NCBI RefSeq assembly: GCF_029643425.1
Contig: NZ_CP119106.1
Location: forward strand, 992,001 to 1,056,000
Reading direction: 5' to 3'
Length of the DNA stretch: 64,000 nt
Origin: Isoptericola sp. AK164
GTDB lineage: Bacteria > Actinomycetota > Actinomycetes > Actinomycetales > Cellulomonadaceae
Under the pieces are notes generated by a model. It did no database searches, was not told where the DNA came from, and saw only the letters and a program-made list of their open reading frames with translations. The position numbers were made by a program, and so were the translations under genes. This document shows, piece after piece, positions 18,565 to 26,452 of the stretch; the first letter of the stretch is position 1, and every line of letters starts with the position of its first letter.

Positions 18565-19316
18565 TTGGCGCTCCAGCCGCCGTCGACGGTCCACGAGGCC
18601 CCCGTGACCATCCGGGCGGACGGCCCCGCGAGCCAGGCGACCAGCTCGCCGACCTCCGCCGGCTCGGTGAGCCGCTTGATCGCCGACTCGGTCAGCAGCA
18701 CCTTCTCCAGCACCTCGGACTCGTCGATGCCGTGCACCCGGGCCTGGTCGGCGATCTGCTTCTCGACCAGCGGCGTGCGCACGTAGCCCGGGTTGACGCA
18801 GTTGCTGGTGACCCCGTGCGGGCCGCCCTCCAGCGCGGTGACCTTCGACAGGCCCTCGAGGCCGTGCTTGGCCGCCACGTAGGCGGACTTGAACGGCGAG
18901 GCGACCAGCCCGTGCACGGAGGAGAGGTTGACGATGCGGCCCCAGCCGCGCTCGTACATCCCCGGCAGGGCCGCCCGGACCAGCAGGAACGGCGCCTCGA
19001 GCATGATGCGCTGGATGAGCCGGAACGCGTCGGGGTCGAACTCCTCGATCGGGCTCACCCGCTGGATGCCGGCGTTGTTGACCAGCACGTCGGCGTCGAG
19101 CGTCAGGTCGTCCAGCGCGGCGGTGTCGGCCAGGTCGACCACCCAGGCCTCCCCGTCGACGTCGGCCGCGACGCGCTTCGCCGCCTCGGCGTCGCGGTCC
19201 GCGACGACCACGTGGGCCCCGCGGGCGGCCAGCGCCGCCGCGCAGGCCGCGCCGATCCCGCTGCCGCCGCCGGTGACGACGGCGCGGCGGCCGTCCAGGT
19301 ACGTCTCGGTGCTCAT
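18561..19316 (-). CDS. bdhA: 3-hydroxybutyrate dehydrogenase (SDR family)
   Basis: This 251-aa short-chain dehydrogenase oxidises 3-hydroxybutyrate to acetoacetate with NAD. It has the Rossmann motif TGGGSGIG (15-22), NNAG, and the catalytic Ser133, Tyr146 and Lys150 (YVAAK). The segments NAGIQRVSPIEEF and HGLVASPFKSAYVAAKHGL are characteristic of bacterial D-3-hydroxybutyrate dehydrogenases, which makes this the most informative gene for the operon's purpose. The ATG overlaps the TetR stop (ATGA). Confidence 0.93.
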   Translation of the reverse strand: MSTETYLDGRRAVVTGGGSGIGAACAAALAARGAHVVVADRDAEAAKRVAADVDGEAWVVDLADTAALDDLTLDADVLVNNAGIQRVSPIEEFDPDAFRLIQRIMLEAPFLLVRAALPGMYERGWGRIVNLSSVHGLVASPFKSAYVAAKHGLEGLSKVTALEGGPHGVTSNCVNPGYVRTPLVEKQIADQARVHGIDESEVLEKVLLTESAIKRLTEPAEVGELVAWLAGPSARMVTGASWTVDGGWSAK

Positions 19317-19963
19317 GCGGACGGTCCTTCCTGGGGCGCCAGCGCCCGTTCGATGAACTGCATGGTCTGGGCGAAGACGTCCTCGGGGATCTCCGGGAGC
19401 CGGTCGTCCTGCCCCGGCCCGCCGCCGTCGGCCGGGCCGTCGGCCCCGCCCCACAGCACCCAGCGCATCCCGACGATCTCGCCGATGCCCATCAGCGCCC
19501 AGGCGGCCACGGTGGGGTCGACGTCGCCGACCTCGCCGTTCGCCCGCGCCTTGTCCAGTCCGGTGACGTACCCCTCGACGATGCGCTGGTAGTGGCGGCG
19601 CAACGCGTCCGGTGCGACGAACTCGGCCTGCCGCACCACCCGGTACAGCGCGGGGTGCTCGGCGGTGAACCGGAAGAAGGCGCGGAACCCGGCTCGCTCC
19701 GCCTCCAGGCGGTTGGACGCCTGGGAGCTCGCCTCGTACATGGCCTGGCGCACGCGCTGGTTGAGGTCGTCCACGAGCTCGACGAAGACGGCGTGCTTGC
19801 CCTCGAAGTACAGGTAGAAGGTGCCCATCGCGACGCCGGCGGCCTCGGTGATCTTCACGATCGAGGCGTCGTGGTAGCCCAGGTCCGCGAACACCTGCTC
19901 GGCGGCGGCGAGGATCTTCGCGCGGGTCCGGTTCCCGCGGGCGGTGCGCGGCGCGTTGCTCAT
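19313..19963 (-). CDS. TetR/AcrR-family regulator
   Basis: This 216-aa protein has an N-terminal TetR helix-turn-helix (TRAKILAAAEQVFADLGYHDASIVKITEAAGVAMGTFYLYFEGK region, residues 13-55) and a ligand-binding C-terminal part. It sits inside the operon between the acyl-CoA ligase and the dehydrogenase, with stop-start overlaps on both sides, so it is co-expressed with the genes it probably controls. A CoA ester or the imported acid is a plausible effector. It would likely bind upstream of the binding-protein gene near 26.24 kb. Confidence 0.9.
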   Translation of the reverse strand: MSNAPRTARGNRTRAKILAAAEQVFADLGYHDASIVKITEAAGVAMGTFYLYFEGKHAVFVELVDDLNQRVRQAMYEASSQASNRLEAERAGFRAFFRFTAEHPALYRVVRQAEFVAPDALRRHYQRIVEGYVTGLDKARANGEVGDVDPTVAAWALMGIGEIVGMRWVLWGGADGPADGGGPGQDDRLPEIPEDVFAQTMQFIERALAPQEGPSA

Positions 19964-21492
19964 CGGGCCTCCTCGGTGCGGGCACGCAGGGCGTGCCGGG
20001 GGATCTTGTGCAGGGACGTGCGGGGCAGCGCGTCGACGAGCGCGAACCGCTGCGGGACCTTGAAGTGCGCGAGCTCGGCGCGGCAGTACGCCTCCAGCTC
20101 CTCGGCGTCCGTGGCGTACCCGGCCCGGGGCACGACGAAGGCGTGCCCGACCTCGCCCCACCGGTCGTCGGGCACCCCGACGACGGCCGCCTCGGCGACG
20201 CCGGGGTGCCGGTGCAGCACCGCCTCGACCTCGGCCGGGCTGACGTTCTCCCCGCCGACGATGAACAGGTCCTTGAGGCGGTCCACGATCCGGTGGTAGC
20301 CGTCGGCGTCCCGCTCGACCAGGTCCCCGGTGCGCAGCCAGCCGCCCGCGAACGCCTCCGCCGTGGCCTGCGGGTCGCGGAAGTACCCGGCGAACAGGCC
20401 CGGCCCCCGCACCAGCAGCTCGCCGGTGGCGGCGCCGTCCAGGTGCTCGCCGGTGGCCGGGTCGGCGATCGCGACGTCCACGTGCGGGTACGGCTTGCCG
20501 GCCGACCCGGGGCGCTCGCGGGCCTCGTCGTCGGGCAGGCACAGGACGTTGGGTCCGGCCTCGGTGAGGCCGTACCCCTGGGTGAGGGCGACGCCGCGGC
20601 GGTGCCACGTGCGCAGCAGCGGTTCCGGCATCGGCGCCCCGCCCACGACGGCGGTGCGCAGCGAGGACAGGTCGGTGCGGGCGAAGCCGGGGTGCTCGGC
20701 CAGCAGCAGGTACTGGGTGGGCACGCCCATCATGGTGGTGACGTGCCGTTCGGCGATCAGACGGAGCACCCGCTCGGGCTCGAAGGTGCGCTCGAGCACG
20801 ACGGTGGCCCCGCTCCACCAGGCCAGCAGGGGCTGGATGTTCCACCCGCCCGCGTGGAACTGCGGCAGGACGCTGAGGACGACGTCGTCGTGCGACATCT
20901 CGACCGTGCGCGAGAAGGCCAGGTTGGTCCAGAAGCAGCTCGCGTGGGTCAGCACGGCGCCCTTGGACCGGCCCGCGGTGCCCGAGGTGAACAGCAGCAG
21001 CAACGGGTCGTCGTCCTGCACGTCGCGCTGCTCGCCGGGGCCCTCGTCCCGGCGTCGCGAGGGCGGCGGCACCGCGGCCTCGACGCCGGAGCGGCCCAGC
21101 CCGGTGGACCGCGGCGGCAGGACGAGCCGGTCGAGCGCCGCCGCGGCCAGGGTGGCGAACTCCTGCTCGACGAGGACCAGGGCCGGGTCCGCGCGGTCGA
21201 TCTGGTCCGCGAGCTCGCGGGGGGAGGAGCGCCACGACAGCGGGGCGAGCACGAGGCCTGCCTGGGCGCAGGCGAAGAACAGCACGACCTGGTCGGCGCT
21301 GTTGCCGGTGACGGTGGCGACGCGGTCGCCGACGCCGTAGCCCGCGGCGCGCAGCGCGCCGGCGAGCTGCGTGGCCCGGTCGTCGAGCTCGGCGTAGGTG
21401 AGCGTCACCCCGCGGTCGTCGACGGCGACGCGGTGCGGTGTCGACGTCGCCCGGTCGCGCGTCCAGCGCCCCAGCGTGTGCAGCCCCGTCAT
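19960..21492 (-). CDS. AMP-forming acyl-CoA ligase
   Basis: This 510-aa member of the acyl-adenylate/CoA ligase family activates a carboxylic acid to its CoA ester with ATP. The P-loop-like motif is LFTSGTAGRSKGAVLTH, followed by YGLTEAGPN, GWLRTGDL and the C-terminal KDLFIVGGENVSP; the catalytic Lys lies in SLHKIPR near the end. It resembles medium- or short-chain acid ligases. It overlaps livM upstream and the TetR gene downstream (ATGA both). As acetoacetate is handled by the CoA-transferase, this ligase presumably activates another part of the substrate, or the imported acid itself. Confidence 0.92.
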   Translation of the reverse strand: MTGLHTLGRWTRDRATSTPHRVAVDDRGVTLTYAELDDRATQLAGALRAAGYGVGDRVATVTGNSADQVVLFFACAQAGLVLAPLSWRSSPRELADQIDRADPALVLVEQEFATLAAAALDRLVLPPRSTGLGRSGVEAAVPPPSRRRDEGPGEQRDVQDDDPLLLLFTSGTAGRSKGAVLTHASCFWTNLAFSRTVEMSHDDVVLSVLPQFHAGGWNIQPLLAWWSGATVVLERTFEPERVLRLIAERHVTTMMGVPTQYLLLAEHPGFARTDLSSLRTAVVGGAPMPEPLLRTWHRRGVALTQGYGLTEAGPNVLCLPDDEARERPGSAGKPYPHVDVAIADPATGEHLDGAATGELLVRGPGLFAGYFRDPQATAEAFAGGWLRTGDLVERDADGYHRIVDRLKDLFIVGGENVSPAEVEAVLHRHPGVAEAAVVGVPDDRWGEVGHAFVVPRAGYATDAEELEAYCRAELAHFKVPQRFALVDALPRTSLHKIPRHALRARTEEAR

Positions 21493-22652
21493 GCCGACTC
21501 CTCGATCGTCTCCCGTGCGGCCTCGCGCTGCCGGTCCCGGCCGGACCGGTGGGCCAGCCGCTGCGCCGCGCCGGCGATCCCGCCGGGCAGGAACAGCACC
21601 ACGAGGACGAACAACGTTCCCAGGATGAACAGCGGTTCGCTCAGGGGCACGCGCAGGACGGACGGCAGCCCGGCGATCGCCTCGGAGGAGGCCAGCGCAC
21701 CGAGTCGCTGGTCGAGCAGCGTGTACAGCACGCCGCCGACGACGGCGCCCCACCGCGACCCGACTCCGCCGAGCACGACCATGACGAGCAGGGTGAGCGT
21801 GAAGTCGGCCGACGTCACCCGCGGGACGGCCCCGGACTGCAGCAGCAGGTAGGCCATGCCGACCCCGGTGGCCAGGGTGGCCGCGACGACGAAGACGAGC
21901 AGCTTGACCAGGTAGGGGCGTCCGCCGACGACGCGCACGCGCATCTCGTTCTCGCGGGTCGCCGCGGCCACGTGGCCGGCGCGGGAGCGCTCGACCCACA
22001 GCACGATCGCGTAGACGACGACCAGGACGGCCAGGGCGAGCCAGTAGAGGTTGCGCGTGTTCGCCACGCCCACGAGGGCGTCGGGGACGTGCGCGGTGTC
22101 CAGGGCGAGGCCCTCCTCGCCGCCGGTGGCACCGGCCGGGTTGCGACGGACCAGCACGTTGCCCGCCTGGGCGAACGCGAGGGTGACCATCGCGAACGAG
22201 ATCCCGGTGACCCGCAGCGAGATCGCCCCCACGAGGTGCGCGACGGCGATGCCGCCGACGAGCACGACGCAGGCGGCCGGCAGCAGCGGCAGGTCCGTGC
22301 GGTCCAGCACGATCGCCAGCCCGTAGACCCCGACGGCGAAGTACAGCGCGTGCCCGAAGCTGAGCAGCCCGGCGACGCCGAACAGCAGGTGGTAGCTCAG
22401 GGCCAGGGCCCCGACGAGGAGCGCCAGGGCGAGGACCTGCAGGGTGCCCGGGGTGTAGGTGGGGCCGGGCAGCACGCCGGGCAGGGAGATGGCGAGCAGC
22501 GGCAGGCAGGCGAGCAGGACGACGAGCCCGAGCCCGATGGCCGGCGGGAGCCAGCGGCGTCGTGCCGGCACCGTGCCACCGTCGTCGGCGGGCAGCGGGG
22601 CGGTCTCGTCGGACCGGGGCGAGGACTGCTGGGTGGTCGGCGTGGTGGTCAT
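21489..22652 (-). CDS. livM: Branched-chain-type ABC transporter permease (LivM-like)
   Basis: This 387-aa inner-membrane permease has about 9-10 hydrophobic segments and the family block LLFGVAGLLSFGHALYFAVG. A charged N-terminal extension of about 30 residues (rich in T, S and D) precedes the first membrane segment. It is paired with LivH (stop-start overlap) to form the channel of a HAAT-type importer. Its linkage to hydroxybutyrate enzymes suggests that it imports a short organic acid or ester instead of amino acids. Confidence 0.92.
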   Translation of the reverse strand: MTTTPTTQQSSPRSDETAPLPADDGGTVPARRRWLPPAIGLGLVVLLACLPLLAISLPGVLPGPTYTPGTLQVLALALLVGALALSYHLLFGVAGLLSFGHALYFAVGVYGLAIVLDRTDLPLLPAACVVLVGGIAVAHLVGAISLRVTGISFAMVTLAFAQAGNVLVRRNPAGATGGEEGLALDTAHVPDALVGVANTRNLYWLALAVLVVVYAIVLWVERSRAGHVAAATRENEMRVRVVGGRPYLVKLLVFVVAATLATGVGMAYLLLQSGAVPRVTSADFTLTLLVMVVLGGVGSRWGAVVGGVLYTLLDQRLGALASSEAIAGLPSVLRVPLSEPLFILGTLFVLVVLFLPGGIAGAAQRLAHRSGRDRQREAARETIEESA

Positions 22653-23521
22653 GCTCTCCTCCCGAGGAGGCCGGAGGGACGGACGAGCAGCACGAGCGCC
22701 AGGAGCAGGACGACCACGAGGTCGCCGTAGCCCCAGTAGTAGTTGGCGAACTGCTGCAGGACCGCGACGAGGACGGCGGCGACCGCGGCGCCGGTCAGCG
22801 ACCCGAGCCCGCCGATGACGGTGACGATGAAGGCGAAGATGAGCAGCTGGGCGCCCAGGTGCGGCGAGACGTACCCGAAGTACTGGGAGGCGAGCACCCC
22901 GCCGAGGCCCGCGGCCGCGCCGCCGACGGCGAAGACCAGCGTGAACGCCTTGCGGACGTCGATGCCGAGCGCCGTGACCATGGCGCGGTTCTCCACGCCG
23001 GCCCGGATGATCAGGCCGAAGCGCGTGTAGCGCAGGAACAGCACGATGCCGACGAGGACGAGGACGGCCGCGCCGATCGCGAGGAACCGGTCGTTGGGGA
23101 CGGGGGCGCCGGCGACGTCGGTGGTGCCGCGCAGCCAGGCGGGACCCTCGATGAACTCGGGGTCCGAGCCCCAGGCCCCCTCGAACAGGGCGACGGTCGC
23201 CAGGGCGAGGCCGACGGTCACCAGGACCTGCTCGATGTGGCGTTCGTAGAGGCGCCGGACCAGCAGCAGCTCGGTGAGGGCGGCGAACGCGGCCCCGACG
23301 CCGGCGCCGACGACGAGCGCGAGGCCGAAGACGGCCCAGCTGTCGGCGCCGAGCCGGCGGGCCACCTCCCACCCGGCGAAGGCGCCGAGGGTGAGGAACG
23401 ATCCGTGGGCGAAGTTCAGCACGCCCATCAGCCCGTAGATGAGCGACAGCCCGGAGGCGACGAGGAAGTACAGCGCACCGAGGCCGAGCCCGGTGATCAG
23501 CAGCAGGACGATCGTGCTCAT
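22649..23521 (-). CDS. livH: Branched-chain-type ABC transporter permease (LivH-like)
   Basis: This 290-aa membrane protein has the typical LivH start (GLGLGALYFLVASGLSLIYG) followed by LMGVLNFAHGSFLTLGAF, and about eight membrane segments. The ATG overlaps the livF stop; the stop overlaps the livM start. It forms the membrane pore with LivM. Confidence 0.93.
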   Translation of the reverse strand: MSTIVLLLITGLGLGALYFLVASGLSLIYGLMGVLNFAHGSFLTLGAFAGWEVARRLGADSWAVFGLALVVGAGVGAAFAALTELLLVRRLYERHIEQVLVTVGLALATVALFEGAWGSDPEFIEGPAWLRGTTDVAGAPVPNDRFLAIGAAVLVLVGIVLFLRYTRFGLIIRAGVENRAMVTALGIDVRKAFTLVFAVGGAAAGLGGVLASQYFGYVSPHLGAQLLIFAFIVTVIGGLGSLTGAAVAAVLVAVLQQFANYYWGYGDLVVVLLLALVLLVRPSGLLGRRA

Positions 23522-24231
23522 GCGGCGTTCTCCGAGGTGTGCACGCCCAGCAGGCGCTGGATGCGGTCGGGGTCGTCGAGCAGCTCTGCGGCGTCGCCGG
23601 TGTGGACCACGCGGCCGGCGTCGATGACGACCACGGTGGTGGCGAGCCGTTCGATGACCTCGAGGTTCTGCTCGACCAGGAGCACAGGAGCGGTCGCGGC
23701 TGCCTCGGCGAGCGCCGTCGCGACCTCCCCGACGATCTTGGGCGCCAGGCCCTTGGTCGGCTCGTCGACGAGGAGGAGGCGGTTGTCGTTGAGCAGCGCC
23801 CGGGCCAGGGAGACCATCTGCTGCTGACCGCCGGAGAGCGTGCCCGCGCGCTGCGCGGAGCGCTTGACGAGGTCGGGGAACAGGTCGGCCACGAGCTCGC
23901 GGCGCGGGGCGGCGTCCCGTTCGGCCAGGCGCAGGTTCTCCGCGACGGTCAGGCCCGCGAAGACCTCGCGGTCCTCCGGGACGTAGCCGACGCCGCGGCG
24001 CACGATGCGGTCGGTGCTCAGCCGGTCGATGCGCTCGCCGGCGAGGGTCACCTCGCCGGTGCGGGCGTAGAGACCGAGGAGCGCCTTGAGGGTGGACGTC
24101 TTGCCGACGCCGTTGCGGCCGAGGACGGCCGTGACGCCGGTCGCGGGGACGTCGAAGGTGACGTCCTCGACGACCTGCTGGCCGGCCACGGTGGCGCGCA
24201 GGTTCGTCACGCGCAGGATCGGCTCGGTCAC
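23518..24231 (-). CDS. livF: ABC transporter ATPase (LivF-like)
   Basis: This 237-aa ATPase has Walker A GRNGVGKTST, signature LSGGQQQMVSLARAL, Walker B LLLVDEPTKGLAPKI and a switch His-like segment near LLVEQNLEV (LivF has Q in this place). The GTG at 24231 overlaps the livG stop as GTGA. It powers the importer together with LivG. Confidence 0.95.
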   Translation of the reverse strand: MTEPILRVTNLRATVAGQQVVEDVTFDVPATGVTAVLGRNGVGKTSTLKALLGLYARTGEVTLAGERIDRLSTDRIVRRGVGYVPEDREVFAGLTVAENLRLAERDAAPRRELVADLFPDLVKRSAQRAGTLSGGQQQMVSLARALLNDNRLLLVDEPTKGLAPKIVGEVATALAEAAATAPVLLVEQNLEVIERLATTVVVIDAGRVVHTGDAAELLDDPDRIQRLLGVHTSENAA

Positions 24232-25007
24232 GCGACGTCTCCCAGGTAGGCGCTCTGGACGGTGGGGTCGGACATCACGGCCTCCGGTGTGTCGTAGGCG
24301 AGCAGCTCGCCGTGGTGCATGACGGCGACCCGGTCCACGAGCCCGAGGACGACGTCCATGTGGTGCTCGACCATGAGCACGGTGCGGCCGCTGCGGTGCA
24401 GCCGGCGGATGACCTCGCTGAGCCCGGGCACGTCCGAGGAGGAGACCCCGGCCATGGGCTCGTCGAGCAGGATGACGCTCGGGTCGGTGGCCAGCAGGAC
24501 GGCGATCTCCAGCTTGCGCTTGTCCCCGTGGGAGAGGTCGCCGGCGGCGACGCCGAGGCGGTGCTCCAGGCCCACCTCGGCGAGGTGCTCGACGGCACGC
24601 CGGGTGGCGGCGTCGCGCCGGTGCGGGAACGCCAGCACCGACAGGCTGCGGCCCAGGTGCATCTGGGCGGCGAGCCGGACGTTCTCGAGCACGTCCAGAC
24701 GCGGGAAGACGCTGGAGGTCTGGAAGGTGCGGCCCAGCCCGGCACGGGCCCGTCGGGCGACCGGGTCGCCGGTGACGTCGCGGCCGTCGATGCGGACCGT
24801 GCCCGTCGTGGGGCGCAGGACCCCCGAGACGAGGTTGAACAGCGTCGTCTTGCCGGCACCGTTGGGGCCGATGACGCCGATCATCTCGCCCGGCGCGACC
24901 TCGAGGGTCACGTCGTGCAGGATCTGCGCGCCACCGATCTGCAGGCCGAGGCCGTGGGTGGCGAGGGCGGGCACGGTGCGGTCCGTGCCGGGCTGGTGGT
25001 GCGGCAT
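24228..25007 (-). CDS. livG: ABC transporter ATPase (LivG-like)
   Basis: This 259-aa ATPase has Walker [12 protein letters not shown], the LivG-type block GLGRTFQTSSVFPRLDVLENV, Walker B VILLDEPMAGV and H-loop LMVEHHMDVV. The signature is changed: LSHGDKRKLEIA stands where LSGGQQR is usual, a variant common in LivG proteins. The ATG at 25007 lies 2 nt after the binding-protein stop and is preceded by a 15-residue polar N-terminal stretch. Confidence 0.95.
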   Translation of the reverse strand: MPHHQPGTDRTVPALATHGLGLQIGGAQILHDVTLEVAPGEMIGVIGPNGAGKTTLFNLVSGVLRPTTGTVRIDGRDVTGDPVARRARAGLGRTFQTSSVFPRLDVLENVRLAAQMHLGRSLSVLAFPHRRDAATRRAVEHLAEVGLEHRLGVAAGDLSHGDKRKLEIAVLLATDPSVILLDEPMAGVSSSDVPGLSEVIRRLHRSGRTVLMVEHHMDVVLGLVDRVAVMHHGELLAYDTPEAVMSDPTVQSAYLGDVA

Positions 25008-25009
25008 CG

Positions 25010-26215
25010 TCAGTCGGCCTCCGGCGGGGCGACCGCGTCGGCGGGCACCTCGTCGACGAGCTCGGGCATCCAGGAGCCGTCGGTCTCGACCAGGCCGACC
25101 TGGTACATCGGCTGCAGCACCGCGTGGTCGGTCTCGCGGATCGTCGTCGAGCCCTTGGGGCCGTCGAACGTCCAGCCCTCCAGCGCGCCGACCATGGCGT
25201 CGACGTCGTCGCCGCCCTCGGCGATCGCGTGCACGATCATCTGCGCCGCGACGAAGCCGTCGGGCGTGAACAGGTCGGGCGTCCCGCCGGCCTCCTCGAC
25301 CGCCGTGACCATGGCGTCGTTGACCTCGTTGTCCGGTGCGCCGGGGAAGTAGTGGTTGAGGAAGTCGACCTTGGCCGCGGCGTCGCCGTAGGCGTCGTAG
25401 GTGGCGGCGTCGCCGAGGCCGGTGACCACGGTGGTGGCGTCGAGGACGCCCTGCTGGTCGAGGCCCTGCCACATCGCGCCCGACGACGCGCCCGCCCAGG
25501 CGACGAAGACGAGGTCGGGGTCGGCGTCGATCACCTGACGGGCGAACGGCGTGAACTCGGTGGCGTCCTCGGGCACGAGGATGCTGTCGACGTCGGCGCC
25601 CTGGGCACCGAGGACGCCGTCGACGGCGGCGAGGTTGCCCTGGCCGAACGCGGTGTCCTGGGCGAAGACGAGCACCTTCGCGCCGTCGGGCTCGACGAAC
25701 GTGCCGGCCGTGGCGACGTCCTGCAGCGACTGCCGGCCGGAGCGGAACGTGTAGTCGTTGATGCCGGTGATCGCGTCGGCGGCGGCGGGGCCGGAGACGT
25801 AGAGCACCTGGTTCTGCTCGGCCTGCTCGGCGAGCTTGAGCGCGATGCCGGAGGAGACGGTGCCGCCCATGATCTGCACGCCCTGGCCGATGATGTCCTT
25901 GGCGTGGTTGACGGCCTTGTCCGGGTCGCCGGCGTCGTCGAGGTAGGTGACCTCGATCGGCTGCCCGTCGACCTCGCCGGTGCCGTCGGTCGCGTAGTCG
26001 AGGCCGGCCTCGAAGCCCTGGTGGTAGGCCTCGCCGTAGGCGGCGAGCGGTCCGGTCTTGGAGTAGATGATGCCGACCTCGACGGGTTCGGCCGCGGCGC
26101 TCTCGCCGCCGTCGTCGGTGCCGCCGACCCCGCCGTCCGCCGGTGCGCACGCAGCGAGCGCCAACACCGTGACGGCAGTGGTGGCCAGTGCGAGGGACTT
26201 CTTCGTGACCCGCAT
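25010..26215 (-). CDS. Lipoprotein substrate-binding protein of the Liv-type importer
   Basis: This 401-aa protein begins with a lipoprotein signal: basic MRVTKK, a hydrophobic core, and lipobox LAAC with Cys23. The mature part starts with an acidic linker and then fits the periplasmic-binding-protein class for branched-chain amino acids, amides and short acids (VEVGIIYSKTGPLAAYGEAYHQGFEAGLDY begins the fold). It captures the substrate outside the cell for LivHMGF. It is the first gene of the 13-gene operon, with GAAGGGCAG as its ribosome binding site. This protein would decide the transported substrate; sequence alone does not reveal it. Confidence 0.93.
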   Translation of the reverse strand: MRVTKKSLALATTAVTVLALAACAPADGGVGGTDDGGESAAAEPVEVGIIYSKTGPLAAYGEAYHQGFEAGLDYATDGTGEVDGQPIEVTYLDDAGDPDKAVNHAKDIIGQGVQIMGGTVSSGIALKLAEQAEQNQVLYVSGPAAADAITGINDYTFRSGRQSLQDVATAGTFVEPDGAKVLVFAQDTAFGQGNLAAVDGVLGAQGADVDSILVPEDATEFTPFARQVIDADPDLVFVAWAGASSGAMWQGLDQQGVLDATTVVTGLGDAATYDAYGDAAAKVDFLNHYFPGAPDNEVNDAMVTAVEEAGGTPDLFTPDGFVAAQMIVHAIAEGGDDVDAMVGALEGWTFDGPKGSTTIRETDHAVLQPMYQVGLVETDGSWMPELVDEVPADAVAPPEAD

Positions 26216-26237
26216 GACTCTGCCCTTCGTTGGGTTC

Positions 26238-26261
26238 TCACCCGCCAAACATGACAGGTGA
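26238..26261. promoter_or_regulatory. Inverted repeat TCACC-N14-GGTGA upstream of the operon
   Basis: The arms lie 23-46 bp upstream of the first gene of the operon. On the transcribed strand the block reads as two near-repeats, ATACCTGAATCACCTG. It is a candidate TetR operator or promoter overlap; the arms are short, so confidence is low. Confidence 0.25.
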
Positions 26262-26374
26262 TTCAGGTATGAGGATCTTGTCGGGCGACGCGTCCGGATG
26301 TCAAGACGGTGGCCCCGGGATCGGGTCACGATCCCGTCACGAACCGGTCGTGCAGCCCGCCGCCCGGGCAGCAC

Positions 26375-26407
26375 GAAGGCCGCCGCCCGTGGTGGGCGAC
26401 GGCCTTC
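26375..26407 (-). terminator. Hairpin after nhaA
   Basis: A 14-bp stem with one mismatch (GAAGGCCGCCGCCC against GGGCGACGGCCTTC) and a 5-nt loop lies 46 bp past the nhaA stop. It would also shield the operon promoter downstream from read-through. Confidence 0.7.
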
Positions 26408-26452
26408 GACGGGGCGGGCCGGGCGGTCGGGACGACGCGGCCGGCGCCCGCC

